From: Aurifilum marmelostoma | Lineage: Eukaryota; Ascomycota; Sordariomycetes; Diaporthales; Cryphonectriaceae | Direction of reading: 5' to 3' | Length of the DNA stretch: 64,000 nt | Assembly: GCA_027559495.1 (NCBI GenBank) | Contig: JAMXSV010000028.1 | Coordinates: 2,294,001 to 2,358,000, forward strand | Shown here: in pieces, positions 1 through 10,976 of the stretch | How the letters are laid out: every line of letters begins with the position of its first letter | Numbering within the stretch: position 1 is the first letter of the stretch | Made by a program: the position numbers and the translations under genes | The notes under the pieces: model-generated | The model's database searches: none | Seen by the model: the letters and a program-made list of their open reading frames with translations, nothing else | What the model was told of the DNA's origin: nothing

Positions 1-1466
1 ATCGGTCTGCCTAGACCCTGTGATACTGTGTCGCCGTGCATGTTAGTGACTTTGACGATGGGTTGATATGGGAGAGATAGCAGGGAATCGTAGGAGGGGA
101 AAGCTCAGCAAGACGTACGATTGAACATGGCGGCCAAGATGGATCCTTGCGTGGCCGTAAAACCAACAGCACTTGCATAGTCGGCCAGCGAGAACACCAC
201 GATGATGTATCCCAAGATGCAGAAAAAGGCCCAAGCCAGGAACAGATACAGCTCCGTCTTCTTGAAGAGCTCCTTGTGGAAAGCCTGGTGTATCGCGCCA
301 ACCTCCTTGTTCCTGTCCCGGGCAAGGAAGCTGCAGACGGAATTGACGACAAATGCGATGATGGCAAGAACGCGGAAGGCCCAGGCCAGCCCTAGGTTGG
401 TGAGCAGGGCGTTGGCCGCGAGAGAATACGTCAGCCCGCCGAAACCTGACCCGGCTGTGCCCATAGAATTGGCGAGAGAGCGTTTACGCGTGAACCACTG
501 CGGGATGAGGCCGACAGAGCCGGTGAAGAGAAAGCCCATGCCCGCACCGAAACAGATGCCCTGGCTGAGGATGAGGTGCCATATCTGGGATGTGAACGAG
601 GCGCCGATGAAGGCGGCACTGGAGGGCGAGACAGAGGGTTAACAAGTGAGTAGATACTAATGTCGGTATTTGTGAATGCGTGCAGACTTACGTCTCGAGC
701 ACCACGCCAATCTGGAGGCATACTCGGGTGCCAAACTTTCTGATCACGATGGTTGCCAAAGGAGCGACGAGGAGGGCTGTGGGGTGATGATAGTTAGCAG
801 ATGAAATTTTTCTCAAAGCAAGTGTGAGACATACCAATGGATATCGAGAGGCCACCCACGAAGGCGAAGTCGATGGCAGTTGCCCCGGGAAAGACGCCAG
901 AACTGAGATAATACGCGAGGAATACGGCCTAGAAGAGAAAGGAGAGTGCGTTAGATGGTGTGCTGGTATATCCTTTCACAAGGATGTATGGTGTTTGTCT
1001 TTCTGAGGGAGTAGGCAGAGTTATGGTTTGGACGAACGTACATATGCCTATGATAGATTTGTTAGCCTTGTGATGAAATTGAATTCTGGGACACTCAATA
1101 TTTCTCGGAGGTCAACTTACAGAATTGAGACCCCAAGTGTGCATATTTATGAGGAACACGGTGAGGACGACGACCCTTTTGAGCACCCAAGTCAGTTATT
1201 TGATGATCATGGCTTGAACGGCACTCACAGCACGGACCATAGGGAAGAACAAATACGTACCAGCCATAGCCACCCTCTTTGAACTCCTTTGGCTGCTCCT
1301 GGTCACTCAGGTCAGACTCCAGCGGGCCTTCGTCCTTGTTGCTCCTGTTGTCCATGGCTCGGTCGTGGGCGGTGCTCCTCTCGATGATGTCGTCACCGTC
1401 TTGAGCTGCGTCTGGAGAAGTGACGGAAGGAACGATTGATGCTGACGCGGTGGTGGTTGCTGCCAT
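1..1466 (-). CDS. MFS transporter, monocarboxylate (MCT)-like, C-terminus cut by window edge
   Basis: Plasma-membrane major facilitator of the fungal monocarboxylate-porter-like group; the substrate cannot be told from sequence. Exons read on the minus strand: 1466-1261, 1175-1121, 1047-1042, 928-835, 776-692, 618-119 and 25 to beyond base 1; all phases agree. A hydrophilic N-tail of about 63 residues ends in the GGYGW motif (about residues 65-69) that opens TM1 in this family. Later come WGLNSAYAVFLAYY, a TM2 stretch, GAGMGFLFTGS, and the loop PQWFTRKRSLANSMG between TM4 and TM5, all typical. Roughly the first six to seven membrane segments are inside the window. The 6-base exon at 1042-1047 supplies the Ala-Tyr of the conserved NSAYAVF stretch. 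The start is the first in-frame ATG. Family identification is firm; transported compound unknown. Confidence 0.85.
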
Positions 1467-4340
1467 TGTTCGACGAGGCCGTGGTGCAGGCTGCACGTCG
1501 CTTTAAGTAAGTACTTTGGGAACCTCCTTCCTTAGTATCTCAAGGCCCGACCCAGGTGAGTCAACGAAAAGCCCGAATCCAGAGACGAGTCCACGTCCCA
1601 TCTCCTCAGTCTTGAACACAGCGTCGTCATAAAATTTGAAGAAGATCATTTTTTTCTTCTTTCTTTCTTCTTACCCCTTGAGCCCGAGGATCGCCTCCGA
1701 GGGGAATAAGCCGGGCCTTGCGGGTTGAGAGTAGTGAATAATTAGATTGCCGGTCTCGAAGGGCGTACTATGCCAAAGCCGGGCCCCCTACTGGGGCCGA
1801 TGCCGGGATCTCGCCTCTCGCCCTCAGTGTCGATTTTCCTCTTGTTTTCGAGCACTGGGCTTTTCCCTCTTTTCCTTCTCCTCCTAAGGGGCCCTCTCAG
1901 TTCACTAGTCGCGGCAAATTTCTACAAGAGCTACGGGGAATTCAGGACCGCTGTTTATGGAATTGTCCGCCGTGGATACTATCACATAATTGCTGGGTTG
2001 CCAGTCTCAAGAGCCGCACATGTATGTAAGTAGGCTGCATGCGCAGCTACAGTATGCATAACACCTTGGTACTATGATTAGCCTGATCCTCTCCCACTGC
2101 ATAGTACGTACTTGCGTACTTCTTAGTCACCCTGTAAGACCGAGGCTGGCGGACAAGTAGGACCGTCTGTGTGTCTACCAATGAGTTGGAACGCAGGTGA
2201 CTTATGACGTGTTAGGCCATCAACCCACCTCAAAAGGGGGAAGAGGGCTGTAGGACGAACAAAGCTGTTTTATTTTGGGTCGCCGGCGGTCAGATTCAGT
2301 AACATGTGAAAATGTGTTGTTGTTTTTGTGTGAAGGCGATGGTGGTGGTGCGTGCTTGACCGCTGGAGCAGCCCACCTTGCTGTGATCGCTGAGTCCGGC
2401 CGTCAGGGCTGAGCTCAGAGAAGGGGGATTCAAAGTACGATGGGCTGCCGTGTGTGCTGAGACAAGCAAGACGAGCCTCGGTTTCGGATTTCATACCGTA
2501 TACACCATGATAAGTAAAGAATAGCATGTTGGCAAGGCAGGATTGCAATCTGCCTGTTCCCGCAAATATCCACCACTGATCGAGCAGACCGCGGTGGTCC
2601 TGAAATAGGTTCCCTCCCCCCTGATCGTAACTGATTGATTTGTCTGCACCCTGGGAGGGACGTTCACATCTCCCAGTGAGTGTGACCTGGCAAAGGAGGA
2701 GGGGGAGGATGGGACGTCCGTGCAGACTTCAGCTGGGCGTAGTATAACGATTGGTTTCGAGGGTGGATCCCGTGAAGACACCAAGTACCGGTGTGCAGTG
2801 CAGTGCAGGACGCTGGGGGGCCTCGTTGAGCTCCGGAGCATGATGACCTGATCTGGATGCGCTGGCGTTATCCTCATCTCCCCTCCCAAGAACGCCCAGG
2901 TCCACATCTGTAATAGGCGGTCTCTCTTCTTTTCTGTCTTTCTTCTCCTGTCTTCTGCGGTCTTCTCTTTCTCTGGCCGACAGAAAGCTCTACTTTTTTT
3001 TTTATGGCCTGGTGGTGAAGGCCAATCATCGTGACCAAATTGTGATCCACTGCGAAAATCAGGAAAAAAAGTGCAGTAGGACGTGTCGCCTGCCTCGCCA
3101 GAAAGAGAGGACAAGGTTGAGGTTCTGGCGTGGCATGCATGGAAGGACACACACCAATTTTTCCTCCCGGGTTCTCAAGGTCACGTACAGCTTGCATACA
3201 CGGTAAGGACCTGTGGCTGATGTATCCTGTACTCGGGCCTACCGCCAGACACCACCAATAGGACAAGTCTCAGTGCCACACAGGCCAACGCTCTAGCGTG
3301 AACAGGCCAGCCGGGGATGCGCTATAGCAACCGGCGTCAAGCGCAAGTGACCCACTACTGAGTAAACACTCAACTGCACGGCGGAGACCCGATAGAACAC
3401 CACTGACCTGCATGGAAGGTTTGGGGGGGGATGGAGATGGGAGGGGAGGGGGCTGGGGTCTGTCAGACAGTTCAGAGATGGGATTTGCAGCGGGTAACCT
3501 GGCCCCCCCCCGCCCACTGTATTCCCCCCTTGCCTAGCAACCCTGTCAACCCGCCAACCTTGCAGAACCTTGCCTCCTGTAAGTAGCTGCAGCAGGAGCT
3601 GCAGCAGCAACAGCGTGGCTCCCACAGCAGGTGTGGTACCCAGCAGTTGGGATGACTCTTTCTCCCTTGGTGTCATGAATTGGGCAGTAAATAAACAAAT
3701 TCATAGCACCACTCCGCTAAGGTCATCGCTCTGCAATATAACTGCCCTACCTCCTGAGTTCTAGCAACCACCACTACCACCAACACCACCACCATCCCCC
3801 TCCTCCTCCTCCTTCTCCTCCTCCTTTTATCCAAAACACCTCATCATCATCCTGCTCTGCTGCTCCTTTCCCCAATACTACTACAATCCTGAGTCAACAA
3901 GAGGATCATTATCAATTTAGACTTTGGTACAGCACCCTGACATAATCTCCGTTGCCTGCGACTGCTGCGTTTCGCTCACACGAGATCCCGATTGTCGACA
4001 GATCAAAGCCCAACCCATCTCCACTTTTTCCTCGTCACCCCGGCCAGCCAAGTGCCTGCCTCGTACACCACAGTGCAGGGCAGCCTTGCCAGCCTCATTT
4101 ACTGTACGCTGTACCACGCGGTACAAGCGGAACGGGGCCAAGCACCAGCAGCAGCAGCTCGGACCAGCCAGCAATTTTATAAACGGGTCCCCCGTCTTCC
4201 TCGCCCGGACGTTCCAGGTCCCATTTCTCTTCCGACATTTCCATCTCTTTGCATTTTTTGCATCGAGGCTGTCGTCTTCTTGCATCGCCACCACCTTCTC
4301 GGTCTACTGGACCTGATTGTGCAGGATCTCTGGAGGAATC
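1467..4340. other. Divergent intergenic region, no gene supported
   Basis: This separates the divergent MFS and LIM-protein genes. It holds no reading frame with a start codon and coding character. The last 600 bases are C/T-rich, with a clear pyrimidine tract at about 3771-3860 (CCA/CCT/TCC triplets), as usual in fungal promoters and 5' leaders. Short C or G runs lie near 3420-3435 and 3504-3512. A reading frame at 2491-3150 (-) lacks an ATG and was rejected. Confidence 0.6.
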
Positions 4341-7158
4341 ATGTTCGACCGTGGCAAGCCCAAGGAGTCGGTGCCGTCTTCCTCGTCTCCGGAGAGGAAG
4401 ATGGCCCCTGCCCAGGGCAGCTACATGAACAATGAGCAGTTCTGTTCGTGGCCCTTGTGACACACACCATCCGCCCCTCTCGCTCTTCCATGACCTTGCG
4501 TCCTTGTTGCCGCCCTGTCTCTTTGACCCCTAGTATAGTCTCAATAGCTAACGCCTCGGCCTTCTGGTTGCCCTGCAGCTGCGTACCTCCGAGATCTTCG
4601 CAACAATCGAGTCAATAGGCCCGGTGGTGCGAGGCCTCAACCTTTATCTACTTCTCCAGAGTCCCGCCAGGGCTCCTTTCGTCACTCGACCGACGGCCGC
4701 CCTTCACTGGGTATGGCTGGTCGGCCTTCTTTTGCCTCGACTGCTCGCTCTTCCATAGGCACCCCCTCCCCCCCTATCTGAGCCCTCCTCCGCCGCTTCA
4801 GTCCACTCCCACTCGCCCCCCAAGACTGCCTCCACCCGTGACTTCTCTAGGCCCAGCATTGCACCCAGTGTCGCCTCCAGATACTCAGCTACGAGCGGCC
4901 GTGGGCGTGACTACTACCCGGAAGGGCCGGCCACCAAGGCCCCGAACCCTGGCGAGGTGGTGCCCAGCGCTACCTACATGGAGAGGGGCCAGAGGTGGAT
5001 GGAGAAGGAGGAGGCCGTGTCGCTGAGACAGGCTTTGGAGGACAAGGATGCTTCGGACCGTGCGTCCAGCCCAGAGGAGGACCGTCTCTACGAGGCCGCC
5101 CTGAATGAGGCGTCGGAGCTGGTCTGGCAGCACCAGCATGGCGTCAAGCCACCTGAGCCTGGTGCCCCTTACAGATACAGGCAACACCTCCGCAAGAACA
5201 GCTACGCGCATGCCAGGGCCGCTAGTACCGGCCTGTACGGCGATGAGATCGAGCCTTCTGGTCTCGCTCGGGACTCTGGCTCGCGATGTGGCTCCCGGTC
5301 CGTCTCGGGGAGCTCTTCCTCCAGCGACGGCCGTGGGTCCTCGCGCCGCCACTCGTCCTACACCTCGTCCACGGCTGGGGCCAGAAAGACCCCGAGCCCT
5401 CCTGGAGAAGGCCGATGCGTCTCACCAAGCAAGTCGGGCAAGCCCTACAACGGCCTGACCGGCAGCTCGTCCTCTCACCGACGGCGGCCCAGCCTGAAGC
5501 GGGACGGCACTAAGGGCAAGCTGTCCTTGAACGACAAGATCTCGGAGGAGCCCGAGGCCGGTGCTTCTTCTGCGCGGAGCCCCTCGCCCGAGAAGAACAA
5601 CACCTCCTCAGCCAGCTCTCTTCGCAAGTACCCGAGGAGCCCCTTCAACAGGGCGTCGTTCAAGGCCGGCAGCCCTGTGCATCCTACTCCTACTCCTCCT
5701 CCTCCTTCCTCCTCTAATCCCCTTGCGCAGGCCCCTAAGCTGCACAAGTATGAGATACACCGTAACCCGCCCTCGCAGTCTCGCAACCCGGAGTATACGA
5801 CCAACTCGCGCAGCCCGAGCCCCGTTCGTGAAGACGTACCCAAGAAGCACGGGATGGAGATTCGTGGTGAGGATATTCGTCAGGCAACCTCAATGAAGCT
5901 GAAGGACCGGAGCCCCAAGCTTCCCACGCCTACCGCGGTGAGCGACCGCGCAGGCCGACCTATCGTAAGCTTTGACAAAAATTGGAAGGCCCCGGACGAG
6001 GCAACTGATGAGAAGCCAGACACCGCAAAGGGTGGTCCGCTCGGGGCCTTCCAGGTCCGACAAGACCACCACAGCCACCGCCACCTCCCCGAGACCCCGC
6101 CGATCCCTTCTATCGCTGTTACGGAGACTCGTCAACCGCCGGCGCCCTCGAGGCCACGCGGTCCTGCCGCGCCGTCTATCCAAGTAGACGCGCCTCCCGG
6201 CGGAACAAGACCTGCCCCGCCTTCCATGCCTAGCATCGTGGTGAACGACGACAAACCACCGGTTCCCTCTATCGTGCTTCCTGGTGACGATGACGCTGGA
6301 GATGACGGACCTGGCGTCCCCATCATCGTCACCCCAGATGACTCTTCCTCCTCCGCCAGCAACAAAACGTCCAGCCGACCACTACCTACCCCACAGAAGG
6401 ACGCCCCAAAGGTCCGCCATGCCGGAGCATCACGACCCCGTTGGCCTCCTGCAGCTGCCAGTCAAACCGGCAACCGAGCCACGGCTCGCTGTCACGACTG
6501 CGGCTACCCGATCGAGGGCAGATTTATCGCCCTCGCCGGCACCAACGAACGGTTCCACCCACACTGCTTTAGCTGTTACACATGCGGCACTTCCCTCGAG
6601 GCGCTGGAAATCAGCCCCGAGCCCGAACCTCACCGTGAAGCCCGGCTGGAGCGTATCCGCCGGCGTGCTGCGGGCGAGGTCCTCGAGGAGAAGCCCGGCG
6701 AGACGATGGCCGAGGATGGCGACGAGAGGCTTCGCTTCTACTGTCACCTCGACTGGCACGAACTCTTTGCGCCCCGCTGTAAGCACTGCACGACACCTAT
6801 CCTGGGTGAACACATCGTTGCTCTGGGCGAGCACTGGCATTACGGGCATTTCTTCTGTGCGGAGTGCGGCGATCCCTTTGAACAAGGCATGACGCACATC
6901 GAGAAGGACGGCTACGCCTGGTGCGTCAACTGTCAGACCAAGCGAACCGAGAGGCGTGCGCCCAAGTGCAAGATGTGTCGCAAGGCTGTCATCGGACAGT
7001 ATATCAGGGCGCTGGGGGGCGAGTGGCACGACGAGTGTTTCCGGTGCGCCACATGTCAAGGAGGTTTTGACGACGGGCAGATCTTTCCGCGAGAGTCACC
7101 CAGTGGTCAGATGGTGGTGTTATGTACAAAATGCCGTGAGAGGGAGCTCAAGGGCTAG
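4341..7158 (+). CDS. Three-LIM-domain protein (paxillin-like fungal LIM protein), with an apparent frame break near 4770
   Basis: LIM domains are zinc-binding protein-interaction modules; fungal proteins with this build act at the cortex and cytoskeleton in polarity (family knowledge). Exon 1 is 4341-4443 and exon 2 starts at 4579 after a GTTCGT...CAG intron. A long Ser/Pro-rich disordered region carries the motif TYMERGQRWMEKEEAVS. Three LIM domains close the protein: CHDC...HPHC...C near 6490-6765 (with an insert of about 40 residues), CKHC near 6775-6945, and CKMC...CTKC near 6964-7140. Frame is lost between exon 2 and the rest. Either the C-run at 4768-4774 has one base too many (giving GTPSPLSEPSSAAS), or bases 4711-4801 are a 91-base intron (GTATGG...CAG), which also restores the frame and gives about 863 residues. 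Both are open. Confidence 0.85.
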
Positions 7159-8645
7159 GAACCTGAGGCTGCTCGACACTAATTTGCATCACGATTCGAG
7201 GGTAATGGGAAGGTTTTTTCTAATTTGATCAAGGAAGATTTCTGATGATGGAGAGGATGGTGCAACGAGTAATTTCTTTTCCAGGAGGTAAGTGAGGATT
7301 GCCCCGCTTCTTTGGCGGCGGGCTGTCCATGCTTACGAGAGACAATGATGTGTGGTTGGATGAGGGAGGGGTTTGCGACTTCGCTTTCTACCCTTCGTAC
7401 TCACACCTACCACTTGCTTTTTGTGGCACACAGTTTGGAGTTGGGCGAGGGTCTTTACTTGCAAGGGACAAACACATCTACGCATGGGAAGTGAAACCGA
7501 GACTGCCTGCCTGCTTGCTTGCTTGCTTGGTCGACTGATTGACGCGGGGGGGTTCTTTTTAATCTTCACTGGAATCCCCTCTGTACATTTACATAAGGAC
7601 TCTTACCGGCCGGAGACTTTGTTCTATTATTCGCATGCTGCAAACTTTTTCTGTGATTACCTGATCCGATTTGCGGGTGAGCAGCTGATAATTGAAATGG
7701 AAACGAGATTTGTATTTGCTATTTATTACCTTGCAGTTGTTGTCTTCTCTTGGTGTGCGTGTATGTGATGCCTGTGACACAACACAGGTGTATTCGGTGA
7801 CTAACCAACTAGGATATACAGCCACCTGCCGACATGCAGTGGAAGCCAACCACGCCACTACATTGTGCATTTGTTCTCTCCAAGACGCCCAGAAACAAGA
7901 AGAAGGCATAGGTTGGTGGGCGAGAGGTGTAATTCGGCGGATTTCAAGGGCGGCAAGGATGGTAATCTCGACAGCCGCTAGTCAAGGGGCGAGGGGCGTG
8001 TTTCGTGGGGGAAAAGAGAAAAGAGAAGCGAGGGGGGGGGGGGGAATGGTTCATACGTGCGTAAGCAGAGCCTTGTTGGGAGGATGCCACGAGGAAGAAT
8101 TGCGGCGGTGGTTGATAGAGGGGAGAAAAATTGGGTGGAAATGGGTGGAAAGAAAGGAAAGGGCGCATGTTTGAGAACATCGAGACATTTCAAGTTTCGT
8201 GACAAATTACATCAGCCAGGGCAGGAGACAAAGAGTATTTCTCTCTCTCGAATGTCAGTCCATTTCGGTGGGAGAGGGCAGGAAGAGTTATCAACTGGTC
8301 TTGAATCTTCCAGCCCAGATCGACTCGAAAGCAAGGTGTGATCCTCACGATCAGAACGATTCCAGTTGGGAATGGGAGGGAAAACGATGAACCATTGTGT
8401 TGTAGGCTCCCTCTCCCGCCGAAATCCGCGAAAAAACCGAAAATAAAAATCAAAACCATTTTCACCCCTTTGATGTTCCTTGAGAACTCCATAAAGACCA
8501 CCATCTGTCGATGTATGAAAGGACAACCACAAAAAGAATTCGCAAAACATAAACGCAATGAGGATCAGACCACCTTTGCTCTCGAGACCCGAAAGTCAGG
8601 CAGGAAGAAATTGAAAAATCCTCTCCACCATGTCCCGTTCCCAAA
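7159..8645. other. Convergent intergenic region, no gene supported
   Basis: Tail-to-tail region between the LIM gene and SUMO. It would carry the two 3' untranslated regions. A G-run of about 13 bases sits at 8032-8044 and a short GCTTGCTTGCTTG repeat near 7513-7526. No reading frame here looks coding. Confidence 0.6.
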
Positions 8646-9182
8646 CTAGAAGAGATTGCCACAGCCGCCCACCTGACGCGATGTTAGAGGTCATGCCATG
8701 ACTGAGGGTGCGGAGACGCGTCCACCTACCTGCTCTTGGTGAACCTCCAAGGTGTCCCCGTCTGCCATCTCGAGCTGTGACTGTGTGTTAGCGTATGTGA
8801 CGTGTGCACAAGACGTTGCGCAAGAGAACACTAGCAAAACCATCTAGAGCCACTAGACGCAGCAACGCGCAGGATACGCGCGGCGCGTCGAGACCAGGGG
8901 GCTAGCGACCCAGAGAGTGGGAACAAGACGTACGGTATCGGGGGTATCAGTAGGCTGGACACGCTGGCCCTCGAAGAGGAAGCGAACGGACTGAAGACTC
9001 TTGCCTTGCCGCTCACAGAAGGCGTTCATGAGCTTCTCGAGCTTGGTGGACCGCTTGATCTTGAAGAACACCTCGTTGTTGTTGTCTGTCACCTTGATGT
9101 TGAGGTGCTCAGAAGATGTAGCAGGAGCAGGCCCATCGTTGCGCTCCGCATTGGGGGAGCCGTTCTCTTGGTTGTCGGACAT
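8646..9182 (-). CDS. smt3: Small ubiquitin-related modifier (SUMO)
   Basis: SUMO is attached to lysines of target proteins, mainly nuclear, through an E1 (Aos1-Uba2), Ubc9 and E3 ligases. Three exons: 9182-8934, 8774-8730 and 8672-8646, giving 106 residues, normal for fungal SUMO. The first 25 residues are a flexible tail (MSDNQENGSPNAERN); the ubiquitin fold follows, with FKIKRSTKLEKLMNAFCERQ, SVRFLFEGQRV and LEMADGDTLEVHQEQ. The mature end Gly-Gly is at residues 100-101, followed by a five-residue tail CGNLF that the Ulp-type protease must remove. Both introns have GTACGT/GTAGGT donors. The start codon lies only 2 bases after the stop of the ORF at 9185-9499 on the same strand, so a normal leader for SUMO must overlap that ORF. 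Identification is secure. Confidence 0.97.
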
Positions 9183-9184
9183 CT

Positions 9185-9499
9185 TTAGTAGTCGTATTGG
9201 TCGACCCAAGTGACACCGTCGTCCTCTGATTCGGTCTCGGAGCCGTGAGGGCCAGAAAAGTCGAAGTCGTCGAAGTCTTGAACGTTGGGGGCTGGTTGGG
9301 CGGGGAGTGGGTAGTCGGTGTCGCCCTCGTCGTCAAGAAGAGTACGGTTCAGAAACTGGAAGGGGTATGGGAATTCGACGCGGTCCAGCACGCTGTACCA
9401 GAGTGCAAGGAGGACGAGGAACGAAAGGAAAGGTGGGAGGATGACCAGAAAACACAGGAAGGCAATAGTCTCTCTGATGATGTTGGTGGTGTTAGCCAT
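9185..9499 (-). CDS. Small single-pass membrane protein, ORF directly upstream of SUMO
   Basis: An uninterrupted 104-codon frame from ATG at 9499 to TAA at 9187-9185. I do not recognise the family. Residues about 8-38 are strongly hydrophobic (TIAFLCFLVILPPFLSFLVL and on), one transmembrane segment or hairpin. The rest is acidic and soluble, with LDDEGDTDYPLPAQPAP and an aromatic end WVDQYDY. Its stop codon is separated from the SUMO ATG by two bases (TAA-AG-ATG). This suggests a shared transcript, or a SUMO promoter inside this ORF. The acidic composition, the clean frame and the TM segment favour a real protein, but there is no homology proof. Confidence 0.7.
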   Translation of the reverse strand: MANTTNIIRETIAFLCFLVILPPFLSFLVLLALWYSVLDRVEFPYPFQFLNRTLLDDEGDTDYPLPAQPAPNVQDFDDFDFSGPHGSETESEDDGVTWVDQYDY

Positions 9500-10452
9500 T
9501 CTGTTCACTGGCGCAATGTGTTGTGATCTTGGGGGCGGGCTTTCTGTGCGGAACGCGCATGGTGATGCTCAAGTTCGCAACATTTGGATCGAAGGCAGGA
9601 TATCTCTTACCTGTGATGAATTTTTCTTCAGAAGTGTGGATTTGAGTCGACTAAGCAGGACAGTAGAGAAGCTGGTGGCAGCTGCTGATCAGTCTATAGC
9701 GACGAGAGGTAGTCGGCGGCGTGGTGGTGAGAGGATTGGGTTGAGAGGGAACAGCAATGCATCAAGAAGTGTTGGTGCGCAAACCAGAGCCTTGCCCCAA
9801 CCCAGTAGTGGGAGACATTGCCTTATAGAGGGGTCACCCCAGTGCACGGACCAAGCCTGGTGCTGAAGTGCAGTGAAGACCATAGCAGTGACTAACCAAC
9901 CTTTTGATGCCAATTCACCTACAGCACTTGGAAGTAAAGGGTGCTTGATGGTCCTGAATGCTAGTTTGATGGTGTTTGGCTCATCGACCTAATTGCAAAC
10001 ACCTCTTTGGCTTCTGCAGCCGAACAGCTTTCTGCTGCTAAAAGAGGTGACCAGAGGAAGGAGATTGAGTAGGTGGGTACCTGTTGGAGGGGTCTGTTGG
10101 TAGATTGGTCTTGATGCACCAGGTAGAATCTAAGGGAGGCAGTGGACTTAAGAAGTATCTCCCTTCCTATTGCCATCAAATATTATTAATACAAGTTTGC
10201 AAGCGTCTCATATCTCTTTCTAGTTCGAAAGTGAATGCTCAAGTTAATGATTCAAGTGAGGCGATTCGGAAATTCCCGCGCTCGAGGCGGCAGTGCCTAC
10301 TAACCCTGCAGCCATCGCACAGCTGACATCATCCGCCCGAGCAGGCCCATCTCTCTGTGCCATTATCCTTCTTATTCTCTTTACTGCTGGTATCCTCTTG
10401 CATTCTACACTAGATCTTGGCGCATTGTTAACACGGGCAAAATCGCGACAAC
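9500..10452. other. Divergent intergenic region
   Basis: Lies between the SUMO-side gene pair (-) and CMC4 (+), so it must hold both promoters. I see no convincing coding frame and no strong repeat. Confidence 0.5.
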
Positions 10453-10976
10453 ATGGTCAGCAGTCTCCTGAGAGTCTGGATCGTCGATGTTCATGACTGA
10501 TACATTGTAGGGTTTGGAAGAAGATTTGCGATCAAAGCCGCCGTGCCATCCAAGAGCTGTACGTTCAGGCTGCTCCAAAGCGCTAGATTGAAGCGGGTGC
10601 CAAAAGTGCTGACCCTGTTGCCCGACCAGTGCGCGATCCAAGGTATGCCGAGACGATACCTGGTGGCATGTGCAGTGCAGCTGCTGAAATCTTCTCGACA
10701 GACTGTCTAAAGAAGAACACATTCAAGGAGGACAAGGTATAATCGATCTAACTAAACAAAGATATACCCCTTACCGCTCTGGTTCTGACTTTTGCGTTCG
10801 TTCTCAACTACAAGTGCCAGGCCGTCATCTACTCTCTGTACGACTGCTGTCAAGCATTCTACGACCGAAACGGCGAGGGGGCCAAGTCTGCCAGTTGTCC
10901 CCAGCCAGATCTGCTAAAGCTGAAGCTCAGGATGAGAAAGAAGTCTGGCAAGGCAGAGGAGAACAAGTCGCAATGA
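10453..10976 (+). CDS. CMC4: Twin Cx9C protein Cmc4, five small exons
   Basis: Cmc4 belongs to the twin-Cx9C proteins of the mitochondrial intermembrane space, which are imported and oxidised by the Mia40-Erv1 relay. Model: exon 1 is only the ATG (10453-10455), then 10511-10558, 10630-10642 (13 bases), 10702-10736 and 10815-10976; phases all agree and give 86 residues. The first pair is C-HPRACAIQD-C and the second is C-QAVIYSLYD-C, each exactly Cx9C. The stretch DRNGEGAKSASCPQPDLL matches the conserved end of Cmc4, followed by a Lys/Arg-rich tail. A stop codon sits directly before the GGT of exon 2, so a splice acceptor there is required. The GTCAGC donor after the ATG is unusual, but GTCAG donors also occur in MAK21, the ProRS gene and NAS6 in this window. 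Only the first exon is uncertain. Confidence 0.88.

Noticed and set aside
2491..3150. 219-codon open frame on the minus strand
   Set aside because: It opens with GTG, has no early ATG, mixed composition and no protein-like motif; it overlaps other open frames in the same promoter region.
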